Assembly: GCA_016786495.1 (NCBI GenBank)
Contig: JAEUUJ010000086.1
Location: 1-64,000 of the forward strand
Length of the DNA: 64,000 nucleotides
From: Cyclobacteriaceae bacterium
Lineage (GTDB): Bacteria > Bacteroidota > Bacteroidia > Cytophagales > Cyclobacteriaceae
Reading direction: 5' to 3'
The notes below the pieces were generated by a model that had not been told where the DNA came from, did no database searches, and saw nothing but the letters and a program-made list of their open reading frames with translations. A program made the translations under genes and the position numbers. Positions within the stretch are counted from its first letter, which is position 1; every line of letters starts with the position of its first letter. Positions 54,801 to 62,677 of the stretch are shown here, piece by piece.

Positions 54801-57800
54801 CCGAAATTATCTCCCGTGATAAAGACGGCAATGAGGTGAAGGAAGTAAGTTACTTCAGCGTCTTCAATACTGCCGCCAAAACATTGGCCGTTCCTGCGGT
54901 TCATGAATACAAGCCTCTCACCATGTCGGCCGAGCCGGGCGGGAAGGCTTCGTTTGTAACCGGTACGTCCGAGCCTGCGGTGCGTGTCCTCTATGAACTG
55001 GAGCTTGACGGAACACTGGTGTCAAGCCAGTGGATCACGCTGAACAAAGAACAGCGATTGTTTGAAGTTCCCATTAAGGAAGAATACCGTGGCAACCTGG
55101 CGGTACATTATACCTTCATTAAGGATAATCGGCTGTATGCCGAGAATTACATGATCTCTGTTCCGTATACCAATAAAGAACTGGACATCTCCTTTGCAAC
55201 CTTCCGGGATAAACTTCAGCCGGGTGCAAATGAAGAATGGAAGATTGTTGTAAAAGGGAGGAAGGCCGACAAAGTAGCGGCTGAAATGGTGGCAACGCTG
55301 TACGATGCTTCACTCGATGAGTTTAGAATGAATCAATGGTATGCATCGTTCTATAATTACAATTCGAGCGTACTGGGGTGGACCAGCGTGAACGGGTTCA
55401 ATAATCATACTATGAACTTGTTTACTTCGGGTTGGAATACAGGTCATTCCCGCAGCGCAAATTATCCAGCATTCGACTACCTGAACTGGTTTGGTTACAG
55501 CTTTTATTACTACTCACGTGATTACAGGCGCTATCGTTCCGCTTCGGGTATTGTCATGGAAATGGCTGCAGCTCCGGCTAAATCCAAAAAAGAAGCGGCA
55601 GAAGATGATAAAGCAGATTTTGGATACGTAGCAGATTCCACAGCAGCAGCTGGCGATTCAGCAGAACAGCCATCCCTCGGTGGACAGACAAAGGATAGCG
55701 TGCCTAAGAAGTTGGATATGTCGGACGTGAAGGTTAGAACCAACTTTAACGAAACCGCTTTCTTCTATCCAACCCTAATGACCAACGAGAAAGGTGAAAT
55801 CATCGTGAAGTTCACCGTGCCGGAAGCATTAACCCGCTGGAAGATGCTCGGCTTCGCGCACACGAAAGACTTGAAGTCGGGTTTAACCACCAACGCGCTC
55901 GTTACCCAAAAGGACATTATGGTGGTTCCGAACCAGCCGCGTTTCTTCCGCGAGAACGATAAAATGAAGTTTTCCGCCAAGATCAGCAGTCTGGTCGACA
56001 AAGACCTCACCGGCCAGGCGCGCCTGGAGTTTTTCGATGCGCTTACCATGAAGCCGGTTGACGGCCTGATGAAGAACAAAACTTCGTTACAGAACTTCTC
56101 GCTGAAACCAAAACAAAGCGCCAACCTGGAGTGGAGTATCGAAATTCCGGAGGGCTTACAGGCAATCACGTACCGCATTGTAGCCAAATCGGGAGACTTC
56201 TCAGACGGTGAAGAAATGGTGCTGCCGGTAGTGACCAATCGGATGCTGGTAACGGAGACCATGCCGTTGCCGATCCGCGGCAAGCAAACAAAAACGTTTA
56301 AGCTCGATAAACTGGTAAATAATACGTCAACGACGTTGCGTCATCAGCGGTACACACTCGAGTTTACATCCAATCCGGCCTGGTATGCGATTCAATCATT
56401 GCCTTACCTGATGGAATATCCATACGATTGTGTGGAGCAAACGTTCAGCAAATATTACGCGAACAGCATTGCATCGCATATCGCAAACTCGAACCCTAAA
56501 ATCAAATCGGTGTTCGACACATGGAAAAACATCCAGCCGGACGCGTTGTTGTCGAACCTGGAAAAGAATCAGGAGTTGAAGTCGGCTCTGTTGGAAGAAA
56601 CTCCCTGGGTGCTGCAGGCGAAAGATGAAAGTCAGCGCAAGCGCATGGTCGGAGTGCTGTTTGATCTCAACCGAATGGCGAACGAGCAGTCACGTGCCCT
56701 GGATAAGATTCTTAAGGCACAGGCTGCAAATGGCGGATTCAGCTGGTTCCCCGGTTTTCCCGAAGACCGTTACATGACGCAACACATCATTGCCGGCATG
56801 GGCCATCTGGATGTGATGGGCGTGAAGTCGGTACGGGAAGATGACAGAACGTGGCGAATGGTTCAGAATGCATTGGGATTCCTCGACAGTAAAATCAAAC
56901 GCGATTATGATGAACTGAAAGATCTGGCGCGTCAGAAGAAGATTGACCTGGAGGATAACCATATCGACTATATTCAATACCATTATCTGTATATCCGCAG
57001 CTATTTTAAAGATGTAGAGATTCCAGCCAATACGAAGGAAGCGTTCAATTACTTCCTGGGTCAGGCGAAGAAGTATTGGTTGAGCACAAACATGTACATG
57101 CAGGGAATGACATGTCTCGCGTTGCATCGTTTCGATGACAAGACCACCACGGCTGCCATGATCAAGTCGTTCTCCGAAAAAGCCTTGCATTCCGAAGAAA
57201 TGGGTATGTACTGGAAAAGCGATTACGGTTACTACTGGTACCAGGCTCCGATCGAAACGCAGGCGCTGATGATCGAAGTGTACGATGAAGTGGCTAATGA
57301 TCAAAAATCGGTGGAAGACATGAAAGCCTGGTTGCTGAAGCAAAAGCAAACGCAGGATTGGAGAACCACGAAAGCTACGGTGGAGGCGTGTTATGCGTTG
57401 CTGCGCAGAGGATCTGATGCGCTGGCAAGCAGCAAACTGGTTGAAATAAAAGTTGGGAACGAGACGATCGATCCAACCAAACGTCCGGATTCAAAAGTTG
57501 AAGCGGGCACGGGCTATTTCAAAACAGCCTGGCAGGCAGGGGAGATCAAACCGGAAATGGGTAATGTAACCGTTACCAAAACGGATGAAGGCGTTGCGTG
57601 GGGTGCCGTGTACTGGCAGTATTTCGAACAGCTGGATAAAATCACACCGGCCGAAACTCCATTGAAACTGAAAAAAGATCTGTTCCTGCAACAGAACACC
57701 GACAGAGGTCCGGTGATTACACCGATTGCGGGTAAAGAACTGCACGTAGGCGATTTAATCAAGGTTCGCATCGAACTGCGTGTCGATCGTAACCTGGAGT

Positions 57801-58075
57801 ACGTTCACCTGAAAGACATGCGCGCGGCAGGTTTCGAACCGGTGTCAACCTTGTCCACTCACAAGTACCAGGATGGATTGTACTACTACGAAAGCCCGCG
57901 TGACCTCGCCACCAACTTCTTCATTGGCTACATGCCAAAAGGAACGTATGTGTTTGAATATGCGCTACGGGTTTCTCAGAAGGGTGACTTCTCAAATGGT
58001 ATTACCACGATCCAGTGCATGTATGCTCCGGAGTTCACCAGTCATTCACAAGGTGTCAGGGTGGAAGTGAAGTAA
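51893..58075 (+). CDS. Alpha-2-macroglobulin family lipoprotein with thioester motif
   Basis: A 2,060-residue bacterial alpha-2-macroglobulin. A lipoprotein signal ends at LFLIQC (C16). The N-terminal third has helical and MG domains; FFFLDRAIYRPGQTVYFKG near 620-640 is the conserved MG3-type segment; a low-complexity Ala/Asp/Lys insert lies near 1225-1265; LTRWKMLGFAHTKDLKSG starts the conserved C-terminal half. The thioester motif CVEQ is at 1513-1516 (C1513, Q1516), followed by an alpha-helical toroid. Such proteins trap proteases attacking the cell envelope. No neighbouring penicillin-binding protein PbpC is present, unlike the well-known pairing. ATG 51893 is preferred to the TTG at 51884. 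A long-stem terminator follows. Confidence 0.92.
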   Translation: MKNQLFLLALLFLIQCTSTQNNSTQTDPKPTDTMSPFDFDKAWQQVAEFEGKGLPESALKVVIEIEREAKARDNSGQLVKAYIHQLKFTDAKEEDAFIKNLTRLRHEADQAKFPAKPLLHSMLGEMYWQYYQQNRYEFMNRSETVDFDVNDIETWSLARIVAETTAQYKLSLQDAEKSKAEKIDVYGPVIYRGNGLGRQLRPTLYDFLAHRAIDFFSSSEPDLNKPAYAFEIDKAEYLSDAKTFVTLKIESKDTTSMKFYALQILQDLERFHLNDTDPAAWVEVDLKRLSFVKSHLVLPDKNERYQKAIESLEKQVSDNPVVGKVTVEKARIYVESASQYKPLQSDEHKWDLKKAFDLCEAAKKRFPDSDGAILCENLQEDILNKSVRAEIEEINVPNLPFRSRVSYRNFTGLHYRIIKVTREEVARLRRKLDKDYNIDREEEFLKYFIAKSPVKTGNYKLPDDGDYQEHSLEVKLDAIPEGEYMVLFSHQADFKTGGNGLAYGFTVVSNIGYIHRLAPDGGTEFFVLNRQSGEPMAGVEATIYTQRYNSSKGEYELIKGTSYKSDAKGYFKVPLFKNEERRSFSVTFRKGEDFNSTESIDRRYYYSESIYQYERDRRYSSTQTFFFLDRAIYRPGQTVYFKGLVIETDGKNPKIRAKFPVNVTLYDVNHQEVATLNLITNEYGTFNGVFTAPSSGLTGNMSIVNTDGSGEAYFSVEEYKRPKFEVGFNPVTASFRLNDQIKAEGFAKAYSGANIDGAAVKYRVVRTANFPFWWWYRWGWYPTSPQMEIVNGTTTTDENGKFTIDFKAIPDLSVDRASDPTFNYTLYADVTDINGETHSSSTTISVAYKSLIVGISMSDIDKAKPAKTKFDIVTNNLAGQFQAATGQIRIYALKSPEKAFRARMWEQPDRSLYTREEYYTLFPHDLFADETNKFKWPRQKEVLSVSFDSEKSKVLEIADFSKWTESEYVAEIISRDKDGNEVKEVSYFSVFNTAAKTLAVPAVHEYKPLTMSAEPGGKASFVTGTSEPAVRVLYELELDGTLVSSQWITLNKEQRLFEVPIKEEYRGNLAVHYTFIKDNRLYAENYMISVPYTNKELDISFATFRDKLQPGANEEWKIVVKGRKADKVAAEMVATLYDASLDEFRMNQWYASFYNYNSSVLGWTSVNGFNNHTMNLFTSGWNTGHSRSANYPAFDYLNWFGYSFYYYSRDYRRYRSASGIVMEMAAAPAKSKKEAAEDDKADFGYVADSTAAAGDSAEQPSLGGQTKDSVPKKLDMSDVKVRTNFNETAFFYPTLMTNEKGEIIVKFTVPEALTRWKMLGFAHTKDLKSGLTTNALVTQKDIMVVPNQPRFFRENDKMKFSAKISSLVDKDLTGQARLEFFDALTMKPVDGLMKNKTSLQNFSLKPKQSANLEWSIEIPEGLQAITYRIVAKSGDFSDGEEMVLPVVTNRMLVTETMPLPIRGKQTKTFKLDKLVNNTSTTLRHQRYTLEFTSNPAWYAIQSLPYLMEYPYDCVEQTFSKYYANSIASHIANSNPKIKSVFDTWKNIQPDALLSNLEKNQELKSALLEETPWVLQAKDESQRKRMVGVLFDLNRMANEQSRALDKILKAQAANGGFSWFPGFPEDRYMTQHIIAGMGHLDVMGVKSVREDDRTWRMVQNALGFLDSKIKRDYDELKDLARQKKIDLEDNHIDYIQYHYLYIRSYFKDVEIPANTKEAFNYFLGQAKKYWLSTNMYMQGMTCLALHRFDDKTTTAAMIKSFSEKALHSEEMGMYWKSDYGYYWYQAPIETQALMIEVYDEVANDQKSVEDMKAWLLKQKQTQDWRTTKATVEACYALLRRGSDALASSKLVEIKVGNETIDPTKRPDSKVEAGTGYFKTAWQAGEIKPEMGNVTVTKTDEGVAWGAVYWQYFEQLDKITPAETPLKLKKDLFLQQNTDRGPVITPIAGKELHVGDLIKVRIELRVDRNLEYVHLKDMRAAGFEPVSTLSTHKYQDGLYYYESPRDLATNFFIGYMPKGTYVFEYALRVSQKGDFSNGITTIQCMYAPEFTSHSQGVRVEVK

Positions 58076-58085
58076 TGTGATTTTG

Positions 58086-58145
58086 TTGTTGGTTAAAGGT
58101 TTGTTGTTCAAGTATGAGCTCAGGTCTTTAACCAACAATTTTTTT
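58086..58145 (+). terminator. Long-stem terminator after the macroglobulin gene
   Basis: Perfect 13-bp arms TTGTTGGTTAAAG / CTTTAACCAACAA separated by 27 bases and followed by seven T. Confidence 0.75.
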
Positions 58146-58155
58146 AGCCCTCCCC

Positions 58156-58175
58156 AAGTCTAATGTCTTAGGTTT
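58156..58175 (+). repeat. RAYT-flanking direct repeat, left copy
   Basis: AAGTCTAATGTCTTAGGTTT. It matches 17 of 20 bases of the right copy at 58952. Together they enclose the transposase gene and two REP-like hairpins. Confidence 0.55.
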
Positions 58176-58193
58176 TGCGCCTAACTACTCTGG

Positions 58194-58220
58194 CCCCTGT
58201 TGGTGTTTTCACCAACGGGG
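58194..58220. repeat. REP-like hairpin, left of RAYT
   Basis: CCCC-T-GTTGGTG, loop TTTT, CACCAAC-GGGG. Eleven paired bases with one bulged T. The core GTTGGTG/CACCAAC resembles the core of the hairpin at 58892. Confidence 0.6.
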
Positions 58221-58263
58221 CGTTTGTACGGTGTAAATTATCTAATGCAGTGAAGTTTTTTTG

Positions 58264-58785
58264 TCAGCCATTATAGTGGGTTAAAAATCCCCAATGATTG
58301 TCATTGAACTGATAAAACCGGGCGCTCGAATAATGGTAGTCTTCGGGATAAATACATAATCTGGCTTTAACCGGATTGTTATGGATATAGTCAAGTTTTT
58401 GGTTGAACACCCGGTCCGACCAAAGCGGGATGCTGAGTGAGTTCCGTTTCCAAACCTGATGCTTACGGTCCTTAGCATCAACTACCAGACGTTTTTGTAG
58501 CATTGCATGCTCGTTGCGTAAGTGCTTTAGAATTTGCTGGCTCGTGAATTTCAGGAAATCTCTTTGAACGTCTTCGCGTTTATGCTCACCCAGCATTTGC
58601 CAGATCATATGTAGGTGGTTTGGCATAATGACGAATCCATACACAGCAATTCGATTGTCATGTGTCAAAAATTTTAGACTCTCAATTATGATTTCTTTAA
58701 ACCGATCTTCCATGATAACAGGAATCCAATCCAGACAAGTAACAGTAATAAAGTCGGGATATTCTCGTGCAATTGGAGTTTGCAT
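58264..58785 (-). CDS. REP-associated tyrosine transposase (RAYT), IS200-like Y1 family
   Basis: A 173-residue single-strand transposase. HUH motif in MPNHLHMIW (H57, H59) and catalytic tyrosine Y133 in KLDYIHNNPVKARLC are intact. N-terminal VTCLDWIPV and C-terminal EDYHYSSARFY agree with the Bacteroidota RAYT clade. RAYTs are domesticated relatives of IS200/IS605 transposases that move or shape REP sequences. It is flanked by a hairpin on each side and by direct repeats at 58156 and 58952, with no left or right end of a complete IS element seen. Confidence 0.88.
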   Translation of the reverse strand: MQTPIAREYPDFITVTCLDWIPVIMEDRFKEIIIESLKFLTHDNRIAVYGFVIMPNHLHMIWQMLGEHKREDVQRDFLKFTSQQILKHLRNEHAMLQKRLVVDAKDRKHQVWKRNSLSIPLWSDRVFNQKLDYIHNNPVKARLCIYPEDYHYSSARFYQFNDNHWGFLTHYNG

Positions 58786-58891
58786 GCATGTTAAAATACG
58801 ACATGGTATTACAAAAAGCTATTGTCGTGAGTGAATAGGTGTGACTTTGGAAAACCAATAAAGACTTGCAAAGAGATTGATAGTCAGACGA

Positions 58892-58922
58892 GCCTTTGTC
58901 GGTGAAGAACACCGACAAAGGC
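58892..58922. repeat. REP-like hairpin, right of RAYT
   Basis: Perfect 13-bp arms GCCTTTGTCGGTG / CACCGACAAAGGC with loop AAGAA. It shares the GTYGGTG-loop-CACCRAC core with the left hairpin. Confidence 0.65.
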
Positions 58923-58951
58923 CTTAGTTAATGTCTTAGCTCTAACGTCTT

Positions 58952-58971
58952 AAATCTAATATCTTAGGTCT
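58952..58971 (+). repeat. RAYT-flanking direct repeat, right copy
   Basis: AAATCTAATATCTTAGGTCT, preceded by related TAATGTCTTAG and TCTAACGTCTTA units at 58929-58952. It ends two bases before the stop of coaD. Confidence 0.55.
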
Positions 58972-58973
58972 AC

Positions 58974-59438
58974 CTACTGATCCAACGTGTAGGGCAAAAA
59001 TTCCGACACGTCACCTTTGTAGCGGTGAACTTCGCGAATGATGGAAGAACTGATCCAGGCAAACTGCGGAGAGGTGATCAGGAAAACCGACTCAAGTTCC
59101 TGGTACAAATTGCGGTTTACCTGGGCGATGCTGTTTTCGTATTCAAAGTCGGTCGTATTCCGGAGCCCGCGCAATAAAAACTCAGCGCCATTCTGGCGCG
59201 CAAACTCGGCTGTGAGCAGACTGAAATGCTCTACGCGGATGTTGGGGTAATTCTTAAAGGTCTCACGGATCTTGCCCATCATCAGGTTGATCTCAAAATA
59301 ACGTTGGCTCTTTTGGGAGTTATAACCAATCGCGATTACGATCTCGTCAAACAATTGAAGGCCGCGCAGCACGATATCTTCGTGACCTTTGGTGAACGGA
59401 TCGAACGAACCAGGAAAAAGGGCGATGCGTTTCTTCAT
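58974..59438 (-). CDS. coaD: Pantetheine-phosphate adenylyltransferase
   Basis: A 154-residue enzyme that adds AMP to 4'-phosphopantetheine in coenzyme A synthesis. The nucleotidyltransferase motif GSFDPFTKGH is at 10-19 and ISSSIIR at about 129-135. Complete and of normal length. Lies downstream of DUF3822, the usual neighbour in Bacteroidota; the rsmD gene that often lies between them is missing here. Confidence 0.95.
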   Translation of the reverse strand: MKKRIALFPGSFDPFTKGHEDIVLRGLQLFDEIVIAIGYNSQKSQRYFEINLMMGKIRETFKNYPNIRVEHFSLLTAEFARQNGAEFLLRGLRNTTDFEYENSIAQVNRNLYQELESVFLITSPQFAWISSSIIREVHRYKGDVSEFLPYTLDQ

Positions 59439-59490
59439 GAAGAATGAATTAAAGCTTCCTAAAGGTCGTTAAATACGGTAAATATCCCAA

Positions 59491-60444
59491 TCAGAGCAGG
59501 TGAATACTGTACAGGTCAAAGAAATGATGATCCTGTGCCTCATCGAAGAAATAACTGAATTCAATGCCGGCCGGCCGCTCACCGAAAGCAACGTTGTTGA
59601 TGTATTTGTAAAACTCGTGATAATGCGGTGAGTTTTTTCCGATGTAACCCCAAAGAATCACCTGACTGGTTTGCTGGTTCATGTTCAGCGACTTCATCAC
59701 CAGCATGATGTACTTGATGTAGTCAGCAAATTGTTTGATGATAAACTGGTTGTAGAAAATCAGGTTGCCGTTGTGGACTGATAGTACGTGCAGTTTGAAC
59801 CGGTCAATGTAGATGTAAAGGGGATTACCCGGTTTGTTTTTCGCGGCTTCCATCACTCCGTCAATCAACACGGCTGATTGATGAACAAATTTCGGGTCGT
59901 TGTTCGGATAAATGTTCCGGAACCAATCTCTCACGTCTTTATGGATCGCAAAAACGGTTACTGCCTGAGTATTTTTCAGGAACACCGGAAGGAAGTCTTC
60001 CTCTTCGGTGTTGATGTGTGCGTTGAATTTCAAATAGTCAACCAGCGCATCTTCCGAAAACAGGGCTTGCGGCACCTGAACAAAATTCTGATTCTTGAGC
60101 GATACTTTGATGACTTTCCAGTAGTTGGCTTTCAGAAAAGCATGTGCTTCGAATAAAACATCGAGCGCTCCAATGAGTTCATCCTGTGACGAAACGTTTG
60201 GAAAAACGTAATCTTCCAGCAACAAGAAGCGATTGTCGTTTGTGTCAACAATTCCCACCTGAAAATCGCGGGTTCCCAAATTCAAAAGCAACTCGTACTG
60301 CGGAATCTTGTCCTCATCGAAACGGTCGTCTTTAATTTTCTTGATGAGCTTATACGTAGTTTCTGTCGCCTGCAAGGTCGTTCCGGTTTTAAGCGGTTGA
60401 TGATTGAAATACCCGACCCCTGTGGGATCGCGGAAAGCGTACAA
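59491..60444 (-). CDS. DUF3822 family protein
   Basis: A protein of up to 317 residues with the DUF3822 pattern (LLLNLGTRDFQVGIVD, FVFPNVSSQDELIGALDVLF-like segment, NPLYIYIDRFKLHV, YIKYIMLVMKSL, GYIGKNSPHY). The fold resembles actin-like/type II secretion ATPase-like domains, and function is unknown. There is no ATG at the start: TTG at 60444 gives the whole frame and TTG at 60375 (LQATETTY) a 294-residue form that I consider equally possible. Gene order with coaD is conserved in Bacteroidota. Confidence 0.75.
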   Translation of the reverse strand: MYAFRDPTGVGYFNHQPLKTGTTLQATETTYKLIKKIKDDRFDEDKIPQYELLLNLGTRDFQVGIVDTNDNRFLLLEDYVFPNVSSQDELIGALDVLFEAHAFLKANYWKVIKVSLKNQNFVQVPQALFSEDALVDYLKFNAHINTEEEDFLPVFLKNTQAVTVFAIHKDVRDWFRNIYPNNDPKFVHQSAVLIDGVMEAAKNKPGNPLYIYIDRFKLHVLSVHNGNLIFYNQFIIKQFADYIKYIMLVMKSLNMNQQTSQVILWGYIGKNSPHYHEFYKYINNVAFGERPAGIEFSYFFDEAQDHHFFDLYSIHLL

Positions 60445-60484
60445 TAATAAATATTTTAGGCCGTAAAAACGCAGAATTCGGCCA

Positions 60485-60961
60485 CTATATTCTGTGGAAT
60501 CCCGCCAGACTCTTTAGGTCAGCTTCGGTTTGAACCTTTCTGAAAATACCGTGGCGTTCGTGTTCCGGAAGGGCGAGGATTTCTTCTATCCCCATGAATC
60601 TCACGTCCGTGATGAGCTGGTTGCCGCTGCTGCTTTCCGGATCGTACCCGGTACGCGGATCGCCTCCGAGATTCACAACCTCAAAGAACAGTTCAACTGC
60701 ATGGAGCGGAGGCTGAATGTACTCGCATACAAATCGCAGGGCTCCCGCGCTAACCGGAAGATTGGTTTCCTCCTGAAACTCACGCACCAGCGTGTCTGCT
60801 GCGGCTTCCCCGAACTCGATTCCGCCACCGGGAGGAGCCCAGAAATTTCCGGAATTCAGGCCCCGGTGATTCACCATGAGTAATTTACCGTCCTGCCAGC
60901 ACAGCCCACAGGCCCGCACCCGCGTCCTGTTCTTGTAGATTTCTGGCAATTCCGGGCTCAT
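60485..60961 (-). CDS. NUDIX hydrolase
   Basis: A 158-residue NUDIX protein with a complete box: GGGIEFGEAAADTLVREFQE followed by ETNL (about 46-69). The upstream WAPPGGG and the C-terminal half are typical of small MutT-like hydrolases. Substrate unknown. Ends 40 bases upstream of the DUF3822 frame, so co-transcription is possible. Confidence 0.87.
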   Translation of the reverse strand: MSPELPEIYKNRTRVRACGLCWQDGKLLMVNHRGLNSGNFWAPPGGGIEFGEAAADTLVREFQEETNLPVSAGALRFVCEYIQPPLHAVELFFEVVNLGGDPRTGYDPESSSGNQLITDVRFMGIEEILALPEHERHGIFRKVQTEADLKSLAGFHRI

Positions 60962-61045
60962 GGAGTGGTTACTACTGTTAAAGTTTTGTTATGCAGGTTG
61001 ATTCGTTGTTTCAGCGCGAAATAAACGCGTAAATTTCGAATGTTA

Positions 61046-61080
61046 TTGGCAACATTGTTGTTAGAGTCTTATTAACTTTG
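61046..61080 (+). promoter_or_regulatory. Bacteroidota-type promoter of the DUF1573 gene
   Basis: TTG at 61046-61048 and TAACTTTG at 61073-61080, an exact TAnnTTTG -7 box, with 24 bases between (the usual range is about 19-23). The ATG at 61095 would follow a leader of about 9 bases. Confidence 0.5.
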
Positions 61081-61094
61081 AAAAAAATTAAGAT

Positions 61095-61511
61095 ATGAAG
61101 AAGTACGCGATTTTAGCATTTCTGGTACTGTTTGTTTCAGCAGCCTTCGCGCAGGAAGCAAAGCCTCAGGCACCCGTTATCAAAGCTGACGGTCCGGTGA
61201 TCACGTTAGAAAAAAACACCCACGACTTTGGCGATATCTACCAGGGTGATGTGGTTGAGCACACGTTCAAGTTTACCAACACCGGTAATCAACCGCTGTT
61301 GATCACAAACATTCAAACTTCTTGCGGCTGTACAACACCGCAGTGGCCACGTGATCCGATCATGCCCGGCGGAAAAGGCGAACTGAAAGTTGGTTTCAAC
61401 AGCGCAGGTAAAATGGGCAAGAACACCAAGGTGCTTCCGATTATTTCAAACTCGGTAACCGATGCATCAATCACGTTCACGACAAACGTACTCGACAAGA
61501 AGCCTCAGTAA
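61095..61511 (+). CDS. DUF1573 secreted protein
   Basis: A 138-residue protein: Sec signal (cleavage near AAFAQ) and a DUF1573 domain, an immunoglobulin-like ASPM-SPD-2-Hydin fold with THDFGDIYQGDVVEHTFKFTN and the SCGCTTPQWP motif. Very common and abundant in Bacteroidota, role unknown, probably periplasmic. Own promoter and terminator suggest a single-gene transcript. Confidence 0.88.
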   Translation: MKKYAILAFLVLFVSAAFAQEAKPQAPVIKADGPVITLEKNTHDFGDIYQGDVVEHTFKFTNTGNQPLLITNIQTSCGCTTPQWPRDPIMPGGKGELKVGFNSAGKMGKNTKVLPIISNSVTDASITFTTNVLDKKPQ

Positions 61512-61534
61512 GATTTTATTTACAGATCGTATAT

Positions 61535-61568
61535 AAAGCCGTTTCGAAAGAGACGGCTTTTATTTTTT
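61535..61568 (+). terminator. Rho-independent terminator of the DUF1573 gene
   Basis: AAAGCCGTTTC / GAGACGGCTTT arms with a GAAA loop, followed by TATTTTTT. It overlaps the stop end of the convergent DUF423 gene. Confidence 0.85.
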
Positions 61569-61940
61569 GCTGCTAACTACGGCTATCGCAAGAAACAACC
61601 ATCCGAAAATCAGCAGCACTCCGCCAAAGGGTGTAACCATCGCAATACCTGTCCAGCCGCTCAGGCAAAGCACGTAAAGGCTTCCGCTGAAAAGAAGTGT
61701 TCCTCCCAGAAAAAGCAGTGCAGAAGTTTTCAAATATTTCGAGGGGAGATAGTGTTGCAGTATCCCCACGGCAAGCAATGCGAAAGCGTGATAGAACTCG
61801 TACCGAACGGCAAGTTCGTACGTATCCAGCCTTCCGGAAGCTGTTAGCATGCCTTTAAGGGCATGCGCCCCGAACGCTCCGAGAGCAACACCTACCAATC
61901 CCAATAACGATCCTGCGAGTAAACTTGCGCGTTGATTCAT
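61560..61940 (-). CDS. DUF423 (YgdD) family membrane protein
   Basis: A 126-residue protein with four helices and the family pattern GAFGAHALKG near 22-31 and VRYEFYHAFALL near 45-56. ATG 61940 (MNQRASLL) is chosen over the frame start at 62006. Function unknown. The last residues (SSKK) are encoded by the T tract of the convergent terminator. It follows yggS closely. Confidence 0.87.
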   Translation of the reverse strand: MNQRASLLAGSLLGLVGVALGAFGAHALKGMLTASGRLDTYELAVRYEFYHAFALLAVGILQHYLPSKYLKTSALLFLGGTLLFSGSLYVLCLSGWTGIAMVTPFGGVLLIFGWLFLAIAVVSSKK

Positions 61941-61968
61941 ATGATATGTATAAAATGATGGTTCGGGT

Positions 61969-62637
61969 TCAATGCTGGTGCCGCTCACCAAAGATAGCTG
62001 TGCCAACCCGAATATACGTGCTTCCTTCTTCTACGGCCAGGGCATAGTCACTGCTCATGCCCATGGAAAGTTCGGCCATGGTAACATTCTCTAACCGGAT
62101 CGTTTTTAACGTATCAAACAGCGCTTTCAGATGCCTGAACTCGTTTCGGATTTGGGTAGTATCGTTTGTGAGGGTTGCCATTCCCATCAGTCCGAGTATG
62201 CGAACATTTTGAAAAGTTTTGAATTGAGCAGATTCCATCATCTGCATAACCTCAGGTTCTGAAAAGCCGAATTTTGTTTCTTCGGCTGCTATGTGAATTT
62301 GCAACAGACAGTTGATGGTGCGGTTGAACTTCTTGCCCTGCTTGTCAATTTCTGCCAGCAGTTTCGCACTGTCCACGGAATGAATTAAATGAATGAACGG
62401 TGCAATGTACTTCACCTTATTCGATTGCAAATGCCCGATCATGTGCCATTCGATGTCGTGCGGCAAGGCTTCATACTTGGCCATAAGTTCCTGAACTTTG
62501 TTTTCTCCAAACAGTCTTTGTCCGGCATCGTACGCTTCCCGGATTTTGTCAACCGGCTGCGTTTTGCTAACGGCAATCAACCGGCAGGTTTCAGGTAAGG
62601 TTTGCGTAAACTTCTCTATATTATTTTTAATGCTCAT
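61969..62637 (-). CDS. YggS family PLP homeostasis protein
   Basis: A 222-residue pyridoxal 5'-phosphate-binding protein of the YggS/PLPBP family. The cofactor lysine is K25 in IAVSKTQP; FGENKVQEL, WHMIGHLQSNKVK and SMGMSSDYALA are the family motifs. It regulates free PLP and amino-acid metabolism without a known catalytic activity. Ends 28 bases before the DUF423 gene. Confidence 0.92.
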   Translation of the reverse strand: MSIKNNIEKFTQTLPETCRLIAVSKTQPVDKIREAYDAGQRLFGENKVQELMAKYEALPHDIEWHMIGHLQSNKVKYIAPFIHLIHSVDSAKLLAEIDKQGKKFNRTINCLLQIHIAAEETKFGFSEPEVMQMMESAQFKTFQNVRILGLMGMATLTNDTTQIRNEFRHLKALFDTLKTIRLENVTMAELSMGMSSDYALAVEEGSTYIRVGTAIFGERHQH

Positions 62638-62677
62638 TCCGTATTTTTATCCGCCCGCTTAACACGGGTACAAACTT

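Noticed and set aside
58086-58138. Macroglobulin terminator as a third REP hairpin
   Set aside because: It contains GTTGGT, but the 27-base loop and the T tract fit a terminator rather than a REP unit.
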